Shown: positions 1 to 9,917, numbered from the stretch's first letter. The stretch: 64,000 nt of DNA from Akkermansiaceae bacterium (GCA_024233085.1 JACKQC010000015.1:62001-126000), one strand, 5' to 3'. The notes: generated from the letters alone by a model not told the origin. Translations and numbers: made by a program.

Positions 1-1
1 G

Positions 2-1456
2 CCCCTGAAGGCGATGGATCCGGACAACATCCTCGACGCAGAGGGCATCAAGAAGATCACCGAACTGACCGCCGGACAGGCCAAACTGGCCAACGAAATC
101 CAGCGCGACAAGGAAAAGGTCATCAAGAAACAGGACGTCGAAGCCAAGGAGGCGATTCTGGAGCTGGAGCGCCAGCAGGCCGAGGCCGAGGCGAAACAGA
201 AGCGCGAGATCGCGTCCGTCCAGGCGCGCGAGGAAGCCGAAGCGGCCAAGATCCAGGCCGAGGAACGCCTGAAGTCGGAGCGCGCGCGCATTTCCACCGA
301 CGAGGAGGTGGAAATCGCCACCCAGAACAAGGACCGCGAAGTCCTCGTCGCCCAGCGCAACAAGGAACGCACCGACGGAGTCGAGCAGGAGCGGGTGAAA
401 CGCGACCGCGAGCTGGAGTCGATCGAGCGCGAGCGCGTCACCACGCTCAAGGAGATCGAGAAGGAAAAAGCGGTCGAGGTCGAAAGAAAGGCCATCCAGG
501 ACGTCATCAAGGAACGCGTCGCGGTCGAAAAGACCGTGGTCGAGGAACAGCAGAAGATTCTCGACACCGAGGCCTTCGCCGGCGCCGACCGCGAGAAGAA
601 GGTGGCCGTCACCCTCGCCGAAAAATCGGCCCAGGAAGAGCAGATCCGGAAAATCAAGGAAGCCGAGGCCGCGAAGGAGGCCGCGCAACTGCACGCCGAC
701 CAGACGCTCTACGAAACGGTAAAACTCGCCGAGGCCGGCAAGCAGGCGGCGGAGCTCCACGCCGAGCAGGTCGTGATCGAGGCCGAGGCCGAGCGCACCG
801 CGTCCGAAAAGCGCGCCGTGGCCAAGAAGACGCTCGCCGAGGGTGTCACCGCCGAGACCGCCGCGCCCGGCCTGGGCGAGGCCAGTGTGATCGGCGCCAA
901 GGCGGATGCCGAGGCCAAGGGCATCAATTCCAAGGCCGAGGCGATGAAGAAATTCAACGACGCCGGCAAGGAGCACGAGGAATTCAAGCTGCGGCTCGAG
1001 AAGGAAAAGGCCGTCGAACTCGCCGAGATCGACGTTCGCCGCGCCATCGCCGCGAAGCATTCCGAGGTGCTGTCGAAGGCCCTCGAGAGCGCCCACATCG
1101 ACATCGTCGGCGGCGAGACGCAGTTCTTCGACCGCATCACCAACGCCATCACCCAGGGCAAGGCCGTCGACCGCCTCGTCGAAAACAGCGAGACGCTCAG
1201 CGACATCCGGGACACCTTCTTCAACGGCGATCCCGACTACTTCAAATCGCAGATCGCCGCGTGGGTTGACCGCTTCGGCGTGTCGAGCGAGGATCTCAAG
1301 AACCTCTCGATCGCCGCGCTCCTGACGCGCATGATGGGTGACGCCGGGAGCGACGACGGCACCCGGACCAAGCTGAGCGCCCTGCTCGGCGCGGCCGAGC
1401 GCTTCGGCATCGGCGGCGAAAACGCCGGCAAAGTCATGAAACGCCTCACCGCGTGA
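2..1456 (+). CDS. Flotillin-like coiled-coil protein, 5' end outside window
   Basis: The reading frame is open from the first bases of the window, so the gene probably starts upstream; the first ATG inside the window is at 14. The visible 480 residues are mostly an uninterrupted Glu/Lys/Ala/Arg-rich coiled coil (about 15-350), rich in EAEA/AEAE-type repeats, followed by a globular C-terminal part of about 120 residues. This matches the C-terminal half of flotillin/YqiK proteins, whose N-terminal membrane hairpin and SPFH/band-7 domain would lie upstream. Flotillins form membrane-associated oligomers. The gene lies 85 bp upstream of a giant AAA ATPase on the same strand, suggesting a two-gene unit. 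The missing N-terminus means the family call rests on the coiled-coil pattern and this neighbour. Any other long coiled-coil protein remains possible. Confidence 0.7.
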   Translation, partial: PLKAMDPDNILDAEGIKKITELTAGQAKLANEIQRDKEKVIKKQDVEAKEAILELERQQAEAEAKQKREIASVQAREEAEAAKIQAEERLKSERARISTDEEVEIATQNKDREVLVAQRNKERTDGVEQERVKRDRELESIERERVTTLKEIEKEKAVEVERKAIQDVIKERVAVEKTVVEEQQKILDTEAFAGADREKKVAVTLAEKSAQEEQIRKIKEAEAAKEAAQLHADQTLYETVKLAEAGKQAAELHAEQVVIEAEAERTASEKRAVAKKTLAEGVTAETAAPGLGEASVIGAKADAEAKGINSKAEAMKKFNDAGKEHEEFKLRLEKEKAVELAEIDVRRAIAAKHSEVLSKALESAHIDIVGGETQFFDRITNAITQGKAVDRLVENSETLSDIRDTFFNGDPDYFKSQIAAWVDRFGVSSEDLKNLSIAALLTRMMGDAGSDDGTRTKLSALLGAAERFGIGGENAGKVMKRLTA

Positions 1457-1541
1457 CCGCCGTGATGGTGGGCGGGCGGCGCGCCGATCCTTCGCCGCCC
1501 GCCGCCACCGCCGACAACTCCGAACCCGCCCCTCCTTTCCG

Positions 1542-4500
1542 TTGTCAGAGGAAACCCCAGCCGCTCCCGCCGCCGAGGCGGACGCCGCGCCCGCCGCCCG
1601 GCTGGAGGGCGGCGCCTACGAAATTGTCCGCAATCGGCTGCTGACCCACGGCGCCGATCTCCGCGAGCGGCTCGGGAAACTGAACGCGGAGCGCCAGGCC
1701 GTCTTCGGCGCCGTTGAGCCCTCCCTGATCGCCACCGAACGCGTCACCACACAAAACAACTGCGTGCCGCGCGACATGTTCGCCATCGGCGGGAACCGTT
1801 TCGTCTTCGGCTACAACGTCCACATCGGTCTGAAATCGACCACCGAACTCGCCGATGTCTTCGCCCTTTACGAATACGATCCCGAAACCCACGCCTTCGC
1901 CGACGCCGGGCTCGACGCGCTGAATTCGGGTTCGTTCGCCGAGGATTTCGCCTACCTCTACAAGTTTTACCGCGACACCGTCTTCGTGAAGTTCATGCGG
2001 ATCGGGCCGCATTTCTTCATGGCCTTCCGCGTCGGCAAGGCGGTCGAGGACGTCAAAACCTTCAAGTGGCGCCTGCTGGGCGACGGCCGGGTCGAGTATC
2101 TCGGCAACCGCTTCGATCACGAGTACCGTTTCCCGCCGCAGCAGGAGTTCGAATGGACCCGCGCCCACCGCGGAATGTATCGCGAGGGCGCCTATCCCCA
2201 CGTCTCGATCGAGGACCGCGTCTTTGTCGAGACCGTCGGCGGCGATCTCACCGTCAAGATCGAGGACAACACCGACACCGGCGAGGGCATCTACGTCGAG
2301 TCCGTCACCCATCACGACCAGACCCTCGACGACGCCGCGATTTTTTACACCTCCATCGGCAGCCTGATCCTGCTGAAGATACTGCCCTATCAGGAAAAGC
2401 ATTGGCGTTATCTCGTCTTCAACGAAAAGCTCGGGACCGTCACCCGCGTCGACTCCATCGCCAACTCCTGCGTGCTCCTGCCCGAGGACCACGGGATCAT
2501 CTTCTCGGACGGCTATCACCTGCGGACCGGCGAGACGAAGCGATTCGACAGCGGGCTGACCGACATGCTGTTCGAGCGTCGCGTCGCGTCGCCGAACGGC
2601 GAGGACCACCTTTACGTCTTCTACAACCGCCTCACCGGCGTCTACGTGCTGATGGCCTACAACATCATCACCCGCCGCGTCGAGACCCCCATCGTCTGCC
2701 ACGGATACTCGGTCTTTCGGAACGGCGAGCTGGTCTATTTCCGGGCGAACGACGAGCCCCAGAAATACCACGTCCTCCAGGTTTGGCGGACCCCGTTCAT
2801 GGAGGGGGAATTCCGCGCCGGCGAGAAGACCGCGAGCCATCTTTACAAGATCGGCAACGCCGACGTCGTCCGCTGCATGGCCGAGTGCCACGAGGTGCTC
2901 AATCTCATCGCCAGGGAGGACACCTACGCCGATCTGTATGTCGACCTCGCCAAGACCGCCGGCGACATCACCGACGCCTATTTCTGGACCGCCCATCCCG
3001 AGGCCTTCGAGCTGAAGCCCGTATTGCTTGAAATCAGGGGCGCCGCCGAGTCGGCCATCGCCGAGTTCGACAAAGTCCGCCGCATCCGCCGCGCCACCGC
3101 CGACGAGTCCGCGCGCGTGGCTCAGGCCGCGAGGAAGGCCGCCACCGCCGCCCGGAACACCCGGCCCGACGACATCATGGGTTTCGTGCACCGGCTTTCG
3201 GAGCTGCGCGCGGTGCGCGGCGAGATCGTCGGTCTGCGCGACCTGCGCTACAGCGACGGCGACGCGATCGACGCGCTGGAGAGTGAGAACGCCGAGGCCA
3301 CCGGCCACGTTTCGGAGCACTGCGTCGAATTTCTGCTGAAACCCGAGGCCCTCGATCCGTATCGTTCCCAGGTCAACGGTCACGCCGACGCCGTGGATTC
3401 CGTCGCCAAAGTCGCCGGGGCGGACGAAGTCGAGGCCGCCCTCACCCGGACCGGCGGCGAACTCGAAATGCTCATCGACATCGTCGGCAATCTCAAGATC
3501 GCCGACGCCACCCAGACCACCCAGATCGTCGAGGACATTTCGACCATCTACGCGACGCTCAACCAGGTGCGGGCCGCGCTGAAAAACCGCCGCCGGGAGC
3601 TTTTCCGCGTCGAGGGCGCCGCCCAGTTCGGCGCCCAGGTGAAGCTGATCGACCAGGCCATCGTCAACTACCTCGACCTCTGCGACGCTCCGGAGAAGTG
3701 CGAGGAATACCTCTCGAAGACCATGGTCCAGCTCGAGGAGTTGGAGGGCCGGTTCGCCGACTTTGACGAATACGTCGAGCAACTCGCCGAAAAGCGAGAC
3801 GAAGTGTACAACGCCTTCGAAAGCCGGCGCCTCCAGTTGGTCGAACAGCGCAACCGCCGCGCCGGATCGCTCGAGAAATCGGCCGGGCGCGTGCTGACCA
3901 CCATTCGTCACCGGCTCGACCGGTTCGAGACCGTGGCGGAGATACACGGTTACCTCGCCGCCGACCTCATGGTCGAAAAGGTGCGCGACATTGTGGCCCG
4001 GCTCGAGGAACTCGGCGACAGCGTCAAGGCCGGCGACATCCAGACGCGGCTCAAGACGCTGCGCGAGGACGCCGTCCGCCAGCTCCGGGACCGCCAGGAA
4101 CTCTTTGTGGACGGCGGAGACATCCTCCAGCTCGGTAACCACAAATTCTCCGTCAACCGCCAGGAACTCGAGCTGACCATCGTGCCCCGCGACGGGCGGA
4201 TGTGTTTTCACCTCGCCGGCACCGGATTCTTCGAGCCGGTGACCGACCCGGAGTTTCTCGCCACCGAGCCCGTCTGGGATCAGGAATGCGTGTCGGAAAA
4301 CGCGGACGTCTATCGCGCCGAGACCCTGGCCTGGCAATTGCTTCGCGCCCTGGAGTCGCCGACGCCTCCCGAGGGCATCGACACCGCGGCCTGGCTGGCG
4401 CTGGAGGAAACGGACCGCCTCGCCGCGGTCCAGCGATTCATGGCCCCGCGCTACGCCGAGGGATACACCAAGGGCGTCCACGACCGCGACGCGGCGAGCA

Positions 4501-6725
4501 TCCTCGCCAGCCTCGCCGAAACCCATCTCGCCGCCGGCCTGCTTCGCCACACGCCCGAGGAACGCGCGCTGGCCCTGCTTTTCTGGCTCGCGGAGGGTGA
4601 CGAAAGGATTGAGAAAAAAGCCCGCGCCCTCGGCTTGCTGCGCCGCGTCTTTGCCGGCGCCGGCGCGCCGGAGGCCCATGTCGCGGGCCTCCGGGACACG
4701 ATCGAGGCCTTCCGGCGGACCCTCGAGCGTTCCAGTCCGGTGCTCCACGGGGCCGATCCCGGCGAGGCGGCCCTCTATCTTTTCCGCGAATGGCTCGACG
4801 AGACGGCGATCGCCATCTCGCCCGCCGCCGCGGAACTGGTGAAAGAATTTCGCCGGATCCTGACCGCGAAACGGCTCGAAAAATCCTTCGAAAACGCCCT
4901 TTCTCCCTTCGAAGACGATCCCGTGGGGCGCTTCGAGGTGGTTCGCGACTGGTTGGAGGGGGTTTTGCGACCCAACAGGGTTGAGTCGCCGACCCAACCC
5001 TGTTTGGTCGAGGCGGCGGTTCACCTGGTTCGGGGCGAGTTCGAACTGACCGCCGTGAAACACCTCGCGCTGACGGCCGAACTGAGCGGTCTCGCGGGAT
5101 CGCATCCGCGCGTCGAGGGAGGGGTTTACCGTTTCGACTATCACGATCTCGCGCGGCGGATGCGGCGCTTCGAGGCGGAGGTCGTGCCGCCCTTCGTGGC
5201 TTATCAAAAGCGCAAGGTCGCCCTGATCGAGGAGCGCCGGGGCGCGATGCGGCTCGACGAGTTCAAGCCGCGCGTGATGTCCTCCTTTGTCCGCAACCGG
5301 TTGCTCGACCGCGTTTACCTGCCGCTGATCGGCTCGAATCTCGCCAAGCAGCTCGGCACCGCCGGCGAGGACACCCGGACCGACCGCATGGGGCTGTTGC
5401 TGCTCATCTCGCCCCCCGGCTACGGGAAAACGACACTGATGGAATACGTCGCCAACCGGCTCGGACTGACCTTCGTGAAAATCAACGGGCCGGCCCTCGG
5501 GCACGACGTGAAATCGCTCGATCCCGAGGACGCGCCCAACGCCGGCGCCCGTGAGGAGATTCATCGCCTGAATCTGGCGCTCGAAATGGGCGACAACGTG
5601 ATGATTTATCTCGACGACATCCAGCACACGAATCCCGAGCTGCTCCAGAAGTTCATCTCGCTCTGCGACGCGCAGCGGAAGATCGAGGGCGTCTGGAACG
5701 GCCGCCCCCGCACCCACGACCTGCGGGGCAAGCGGGTCTGCGTGGTGATGGCCGGGAATCCCTACACCGAGAGCGGCGGGAAGTTCCAGATTCCCGACAT
5801 GCTCGCCAACCGGGCCGACACGCACAACCTCGGCGACATCGTCGGCGGCCACGCGGACGCCTTCGAAGACAGCTACGTGGAAAACTCGCTGACGTCGAAT
5901 CCGGTGCTCGGCAGGCTCGCCGCCCGCGGCCAGGGCGATGTCTTCGCCGTGATGCGCGTCGCCGCGACGGGCTCGCGGGAGGGCGTCGATTTCGAGGGAA
6001 ACTACACCATGGAGGAGATCGACGAACTCGTCTCGGTCATGAAAAAACTGATGCGTGTCCGCGACACGATTCTGCGGGTGAACCGCGAATACATCCGGTC
6101 CGCCGCGATGGAGGAGGCCTATCGCACCGAGCCGGCCTTCCGTCTTCAGGGTTCGTATCGAAACATGAACCGCATCGCGGAGAAGATCCTGCCCATCATG
6201 ACCGACGCCGAGGTGGTCGCGGCGATCGGCGATCACTACGAAAGCGAGGCCCAGACGCTGACGCGCGGCGCGGAGGCGAACCTGCTGAAATTTCGCGAGC
6301 TGGAAGGGGCGCTCACCGAACCCGAGTCGGAGCGCTGGACCGAGATCAAGCGCCGCTTCGGCCGCAACCAGTTGATCGGCGGGGCGGGAGAGCATGACCC
6401 CGTCACCCGGGTGGTCGGGGCGATGAGCGGTTTCGCCGAGGGGCTGAGCCGGATTGAGCAGGTTTTGACCCGGGCCCGCGACGATCGCCTGGCGCCCGCG
6501 ACGCTCGCCGATGTCACGGTGGAGAAACTGGAGACGATCATCGAAAATCTCCGCGCCGTGCCGGTGAATGTCGAGATCAAGGTGGTGCCGGTCCACGAGG
6601 GCGAGGAAGCGCCCGCGGCGTCGCCGCCGGAGCCCGCCAATAAGAAGCGCGCGCCGAAAAAGATTCCCGGCAAGGCGCGGAATCTGCCCGTCGATGTCGA
6701 AACGGATGTCGAGCAGGGGGATTGA
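1542..6725 (+). CDS. Giant AAA ATPase of the 'DNA repair ATPase' (DUF3686-like) type
   Basis: 1727 residues starting at TTG 1542; the leader is pyrimidine-rich with no Shine-Dalgarno. The N-terminal ~450 residues are beta-rich and hydrophilic. Residues about 490-860 are helical and coiled-coil. The C-terminal third holds a single AAA module: Walker A GYGKTT at 1293-1298, Walker B MIYLDD at 1354-1359, and a sensor-like stretch VVMAGNPY near 1400. No signal peptide or membrane segment is visible. The general layout resembles the large ATPases annotated as 'DNA repair ATPase', which I recall sitting beside flotillin genes; true function is unproven. A 39-bp palindromic repeat is translated at residues 1144-1156, just before the ATPase core, without disturbing the frame. 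Co-transcription with the upstream flotillin-like gene is likely. Confidence 0.75.
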   Translation: MSEETPAAPAAEADAAPAARLEGGAYEIVRNRLLTHGADLRERLGKLNAERQAVFGAVEPSLIATERVTTQNNCVPRDMFAIGGNRFVFGYNVHIGLKSTTELADVFALYEYDPETHAFADAGLDALNSGSFAEDFAYLYKFYRDTVFVKFMRIGPHFFMAFRVGKAVEDVKTFKWRLLGDGRVEYLGNRFDHEYRFPPQQEFEWTRAHRGMYREGAYPHVSIEDRVFVETVGGDLTVKIEDNTDTGEGIYVESVTHHDQTLDDAAIFYTSIGSLILLKILPYQEKHWRYLVFNEKLGTVTRVDSIANSCVLLPEDHGIIFSDGYHLRTGETKRFDSGLTDMLFERRVASPNGEDHLYVFYNRLTGVYVLMAYNIITRRVETPIVCHGYSVFRNGELVYFRANDEPQKYHVLQVWRTPFMEGEFRAGEKTASHLYKIGNADVVRCMAECHEVLNLIAREDTYADLYVDLAKTAGDITDAYFWTAHPEAFELKPVLLEIRGAAESAIAEFDKVRRIRRATADESARVAQAARKAATAARNTRPDDIMGFVHRLSELRAVRGEIVGLRDLRYSDGDAIDALESENAEATGHVSEHCVEFLLKPEALDPYRSQVNGHADAVDSVAKVAGADEVEAALTRTGGELEMLIDIVGNLKIADATQTTQIVEDISTIYATLNQVRAALKNRRRELFRVEGAAQFGAQVKLIDQAIVNYLDLCDAPEKCEEYLSKTMVQLEELEGRFADFDEYVEQLAEKRDEVYNAFESRRLQLVEQRNRRAGSLEKSAGRVLTTIRHRLDRFETVAEIHGYLAADLMVEKVRDIVARLEELGDSVKAGDIQTRLKTLREDAVRQLRDRQELFVDGGDILQLGNHKFSVNRQELELTIVPRDGRMCFHLAGTGFFEPVTDPEFLATEPVWDQECVSENADVYRAETLAWQLLRALESPTPPEGIDTAAWLALEETDRLAAVQRFMAPRYAEGYTKGVHDRDAASILASLAETHLAAGLLRHTPEERALALLFWLAEGDERIEKKARALGLLRRVFAGAGAPEAHVAGLRDTIEAFRRTLERSSPVLHGADPGEAALYLFREWLDETAIAISPAAAELVKEFRRILTAKRLEKSFENALSPFEDDPVGRFEVVRDWLEGVLRPNRVESPTQPCLVEAAVHLVRGEFELTAVKHLALTAELSGLAGSHPRVEGGVYRFDYHDLARRMRRFEAEVVPPFVAYQKRKVALIEERRGAMRLDEFKPRVMSSFVRNRLLDRVYLPLIGSNLAKQLGTAGEDTRTDRMGLLLLISPPGYGKTTLMEYVANRLGLTFVKINGPALGHDVKSLDPEDAPNAGAREEIHRLNLALEMGDNVMIYLDDIQHTNPELLQKFISLCDAQRKIEGVWNGRPRTHDLRGKRVCVVMAGNPYTESGGKFQIPDMLANRADTHNLGDIVGGHADAFEDSYVENSLTSNPVLGRLAARGQGDVFAVMRVAATGSREGVDFEGNYTMEEIDELVSVMKKLMRVRDTILRVNREYIRSAAMEEAYRTEPAFRLQGSYRNMNRIAEKILPIMTDAEVVAAIGDHYESEAQTLTRGAEANLLKFRELEGALTEPESERWTEIKRRFGRNQLIGGAGEHDPVTRVVGAMSGFAEGLSRIEQVLTRARDDRLAPATLADVTVEKLETIIENLRAVPVNVEIKVVPVHEGEEAPAASPPEPANKKRAPKKIPGKARNLPVDVETDVEQGD
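4969..5009. repeat. Palindromic element copy 1, inside the ATPase gene
   Basis: Left arm CCCAACAGGGTTGAGTC (4971-4987), spacer GCC, right arm GACCCAACCCTGTTTGGTC. It is codon-aligned and encodes PNRVESPTQPCLV (residues 1144-1156 of the giant ATPase). Flanking CGA/TCG extends the dyad. Confidence 0.9.
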
Positions 6726-6764
6726 GTCGCGACCACCCGGAGATCGGAAACTTCCGGTTTGCGA

Positions 6765-6803
6765 GGAATCGGGGTTGAATCGGAAACCGGACCCTGTTGA
6801 TTC
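6765..6803. repeat. Palindromic element copy 2 (diverged), upstream of dehydratase gene
   Basis: The core GGGGTTGAATC, spacer GGA and right arm ending ACCCTGTTGATTC preserve the 3-nt spacing of the family, but the outer left arm has decayed. It fills most of the 84-bp gap before the start codon at 6810. Confidence 0.65.
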
Positions 6804-6809
6804 TGCCGG

Positions 6810-8540
6810 ATGCCCGATTCGGCCCCCAGAGACCCTTCCCGACTTCGTTCCGCGCGCTGGTTCGCGCCCGACGATCAGCGTTCGTTCGGGCACCGGTCGC
6901 GGCTGAAGCAGATGGGTTTCGACACGGAGGATTTCAAGGCCAAGCCGGTCATCGGCATCCTGAACACCTGGTCGGACCTGAACAACTGCCACACGCATTT
7001 TCGCGACCGGGCCCAGGAGGTGAAGCGCGGCGTCTGGCAGGCGGGCGGTTTTCCGCTCGAGATTCCGGTGATGACGCTATCGGAGAGCTTCATGAAGCCG
7101 ACCTCGATGGTCTATCGCAACCTCGTCGCGCTCGAGGTCGAGGAAACCCTGCGCTGCTATCCGCTCGACGGCGTGGTGCTGATGGGCGGCTGCGACAAGA
7201 CGGTGCCGGCGCTGATCATGGGCGCCACCTCGGCGAACCTGCCCGCGATATTCCTCCCCGCCGGGCCGATGCTGAAGGGTTGCTGGCGCGGCGAGACGCT
7301 CGGGTCGGGCACGGACATGTGGAAATACTGGGCCGAGCGGCAGGCGGGCAATCTCTGCGGCGAGGCGTGGGGCGAACTCGAGGACGGCATCGCCCGCTCG
7401 CCGGGCACATGCATGACGATGGGCACGGCCTCGACGATGTGCGCCGTGACCGAGGCGCTGGGGCTTTGCCTGCCCGGCTCGTCCTCGATTCCCGCGGTCC
7501 ATTCAACCCATGCCCGCATGGCGGCGGCGATCGGGCGACGGATCGTCGATCTGGCCTGGGAGGGTGTGAAAATCCGGGACCTGCTCACGGAGGACGCCTT
7601 TCACAATGCGGTCGTCACCGACATGGCGCTGGGCGGCTCGACCAACGCCATCGTCCACCTGATCGCCATGGCGGGCCGGGCCGGCGTGACGTTGACGCTG
7701 GACCGCTTCGACGAAATCTCGCGGCGGGTGCCCGTGATCGCGAACCTGCGGCCCTGCGGGGACTACCTGATGGAGGATTTTTACGACGCCGGGGGCCTGA
7801 CCGCGCTGCTGAACCGGGTGAGGGGACACCTGCGCCTCGACGCGCGCACCGTCAATGGCCGCACCCTGGGTGAAAATATCGCGGGCGCCGAGGTCTTCGA
7901 CGAGGAAGTGATTCGAACGCCGGATCGCGCGGTGTCGAAGGCGGGCGGAACCTTTGTGCTGCGCGGAAATCTCGCGCCCCACGGCGCGGTCATCAAGCCG
8001 ACCGCCGCGGAGCCGCGCCTGCTGAGCCATCGCGGACCGGCGGCGGTTTTCGCGAGTTATGCCGATCTGAAGGCCCGCATCGACGATCCCGCGCTGGGCC
8101 TGACGGCCGATTCGGTGATCGTGCTCCAGAACGCCGGCCCCATCGGCGCGGGCATGCCGGAGTGGGGGATGCTGCCGATCCCGAAATACCTGCTGGAGCG
8201 CGGTGTGCGCGACATGCTGCGCCTTTCCGACGCGCGGATGAGCGGCACGAGCTACGGCGCCTGCGTGTTGCACATCTCGCCGGAGTCGGCCGTGGGCGGT
8301 CCCTTGGCGCTCGTGAAAAGCGGCGATCGCATCGAGATCGATGTCGCGACCCGCCGGCTGCACCTCGACGTGTCCGACGAGGAATTGGAAAAGAGGCGGG
8401 CGGCCTGGGTCGCGCCGGCGCGGAAATTCGCCCGCGGCTACGGGAAACTTTACGAGGCGGAGATCACCCAGGCGCACGAGGGCTGCGACTTTCGTTTTCT
8501 GCGCGACGGCCCGGAAACGCCGGAGCCGGATATTTTCTAA
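6810..8540 (+). CDS. IlvD/Edd-family sugar-acid dehydratase (L-arabinonate dehydratase-like)
   Basis: 576 residues, the usual length of pentonate dehydratases of the IlvD/Edd family. Three cysteines sit where the [2Fe-2S] ligands of L-arabinonate dehydratase are expected: C60 (in NTWSDLNNCH), C128 (GGCDKTVPA) and C201 (SPGTCMTMG). The N-terminal RSARWFAPDD and FGHRS motifs and the C-terminal DARMSGTSYG substrate/metal motif are also typical. The enzyme would convert an aldonate (arabinonate, fuconate or xylonate class) to the 2-keto-3-deoxy acid in the cytoplasm. Sequence alone does not fix the sugar. A DapA-like aldolase candidate lies at 16318, a lactonase at 32660 and a FucU mutarotase at 39173. 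Dihydroxyacid dehydratase is less likely given the arabinonate-type N-terminus. Confidence 0.88.
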   Translation: MPDSAPRDPSRLRSARWFAPDDQRSFGHRSRLKQMGFDTEDFKAKPVIGILNTWSDLNNCHTHFRDRAQEVKRGVWQAGGFPLEIPVMTLSESFMKPTSMVYRNLVALEVEETLRCYPLDGVVLMGGCDKTVPALIMGATSANLPAIFLPAGPMLKGCWRGETLGSGTDMWKYWAERQAGNLCGEAWGELEDGIARSPGTCMTMGTASTMCAVTEALGLCLPGSSSIPAVHSTHARMAAAIGRRIVDLAWEGVKIRDLLTEDAFHNAVVTDMALGGSTNAIVHLIAMAGRAGVTLTLDRFDEISRRVPVIANLRPCGDYLMEDFYDAGGLTALLNRVRGHLRLDARTVNGRTLGENIAGAEVFDEEVIRTPDRAVSKAGGTFVLRGNLAPHGAVIKPTAAEPRLLSHRGPAAVFASYADLKARIDDPALGLTADSVIVLQNAGPIGAGMPEWGMLPIPKYLLERGVRDMLRLSDARMSGTSYGACVLHISPESAVGGPLALVKSGDRIEIDVATRRLHLDVSDEELEKRRAAWVAPARKFARGYGKLYEAEITQAHEGCDFRFLRDGPETPEPDIF

Positions 8541-8558
8541 CCGAGGAATGCGGAGACG

Positions 8559-8599
8559 AAAAACCCGCGGGAGACGCGAGGCCTCCGCGCGGGGTTTTC
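8559..8599. terminator. Bidirectional terminator between convergent genes
   Basis: An inverted repeat AAAACCCGCG...CGCGGGGTTTT with A-rich and T-rich edges lies in the 84-bp gap between the dehydratase gene (+) and the DUF1501 gene (-), so it could stop transcription in both directions. Confidence 0.6.
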
Positions 8600-8624
8600 G
8601 AAGATTCCGTTACGGCGAATCGGC

Positions 8625-9917
8625 TCAGCCGAAAAGCTCGGTCAGCGGCCGGCCGTCGTGGGCCACGGTGAAGGGGCGCTTGCTCGGGCTGTAGAGCACC
8701 TGATTGAGCGGAAGGCCGAGCGCGTAGCCGATGGTGGCGTTGATCTCGGCGGGTCCGACGCCGTTTTCGACGACGTTTTCGCCGGTCTCGTCGGTCTTGC
8801 CGTAAATCGAGCCGCCCTTGATGCCGCCGCCGAGGAAGAGGGCGCTGAAGGCCTTCGGGTAATGGTCGCGGCCGACGTTCTGGTTGATGATCGGCGTGCG
8901 GCCGAACTCGGAGGCGACGACGATGAGCGTGTCGTGGAGCATGCCGCGTTTCTCGAGATCGCTGGCGAGAGTGGAAATGCCGCGGTCGAGGATGTCGCAG
9001 CGCTCGGGCACGCGGACGAAATTCGCCTGGTGCGTGTCCCAGCCGCCGAGGGTGACCTCGACGAAGCGGACGCCGCTTTCGACCAAGCGCCGGGCCAGCA
9101 GGCAGCCCTGTCCGAAGCGGTCGTCGCCGTAGGCCTTGCGGGCCTCCTCGGACTCCTTCGAGATGTCGAAGGCGGCGAGGTCGGGGCTTTCCATCAGCTT
9201 GACGGCGTCCTCGTACATGGACGTGTAGGCGCGAACGTCCTTCTTGCCGTAGCGCTCGCGGAAATTAGTGCTGAGCTTTTCGGTAAGGCCGAGGCGGTAC
9301 TGGAAATCGTCCTGTTTCATCCGCGATTTCACGTTTTGCAGGCCGCTGTTCGGGTCGCCGATCATGACCGGGCCCACGCCCGACTCGAAAAAGCCCGCGC
9401 CGGGATGGCGGCTGCCGCCTCCGATGACGACCGAGGCGGGCAGGGTCGCGTTGTCGCGGCCGAGGAACTTCTGCATCCAGGCGCCGATGGCGGGGTGTTT
9501 GATGGTGCCGCGCATCTCGTAGCTGGTGTGCATGAGGTAGTTGCCCTGGTCGTGCGCGCCGGTTTTCGAGGAGAGCGAGTTGACGATCGCGCCGTGGTGC
9601 ATGTGCCTGGCGAGCTTCGGCAGGTATTCGCTGATCCGGACGCCGTCGGCCGAGGTCGGGATGGCCTTGGTCGGTCCCTGGGTTTCGGCGCCGGGCTTGA
9701 CGTCGAAGGTGTCGAGGTGGCTCATCCCGCCGCTCATGTAGAGGTAAATGACGCGCTTGGCGGTCGCGATCTGGCGGAGAGGCGAGGCGTTTTCGCCGGC
9801 GGCGAAGGCGCGTCCGCCGAGGGCGGGAAGCATGCCGACGCCGAGGAAGGTGCTGGCGGCGCCGGAGAGGAAACGGCGGCGACTGAGTTCGTCGGATTGG
9901 TTGAGCAGCGTTTTCAT
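8625..9917 (-). CDS. DUF1501 family exported protein
   Basis: 430 residues. The N-terminus carries a twin-arginine-like signal (SRRRFLSGAA) followed by an Ala/Gly-rich hydrophobic stretch, so export by Tat is likely. Family motifs visible are YLYMSGGMSHLDTFD near 57-71, GGWDTH, and the C-terminal VASEFGRTP and GRDHYP blocks, all typical of DUF1501, a sulfatase/phosphatase-superfamily-like fold abundant in Planctomycetes and Verrucomicrobia with no established reaction. It lies 83 bp downstream of a DUF1549/DUF1553 gene on the same strand, the usual partner arrangement, and a palindromic element sits between them. Confidence 0.92.
   Translation of the reverse strand: MKTLLNQSDELSRRRFLSGAASTFLGVGMLPALGGRAFAAGENASPLRQIATAKRVIYLYMSGGMSHLDTFDVKPGAETQGPTKAIPTSADGVRISEYLPKLARHMHHGAIVNSLSSKTGAHDQGNYLMHTSYEMRGTIKHPAIGAWMQKFLGRDNATLPASVVIGGGSRHPGAGFFESGVGPVMIGDPNSGLQNVKSRMKQDDFQYRLGLTEKLSTNFRERYGKKDVRAYTSMYEDAVKLMESPDLAAFDISKESEEARKAYGDDRFGQGCLLARRLVESGVRFVEVTLGGWDTHQANFVRVPERCDILDRGISTLASDLEKRGMLHDTLIVVASEFGRTPIINQNVGRDHYPKAFSALFLGGGIKGGSIYGKTDETGENVVENGVGPAEINATIGYALGLPLNQVLYSPSKRPFTVAHDGRPLTELFG

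Noticed and set aside
1545..6998. Very long antisense open frame (about 1800 codons) opposite the giant ATPase
   Set aside because: High GC removes stop codons; its translation is low-complexity and lacks motifs, whereas the plus strand has Walker A/B and coiled-coil structure.
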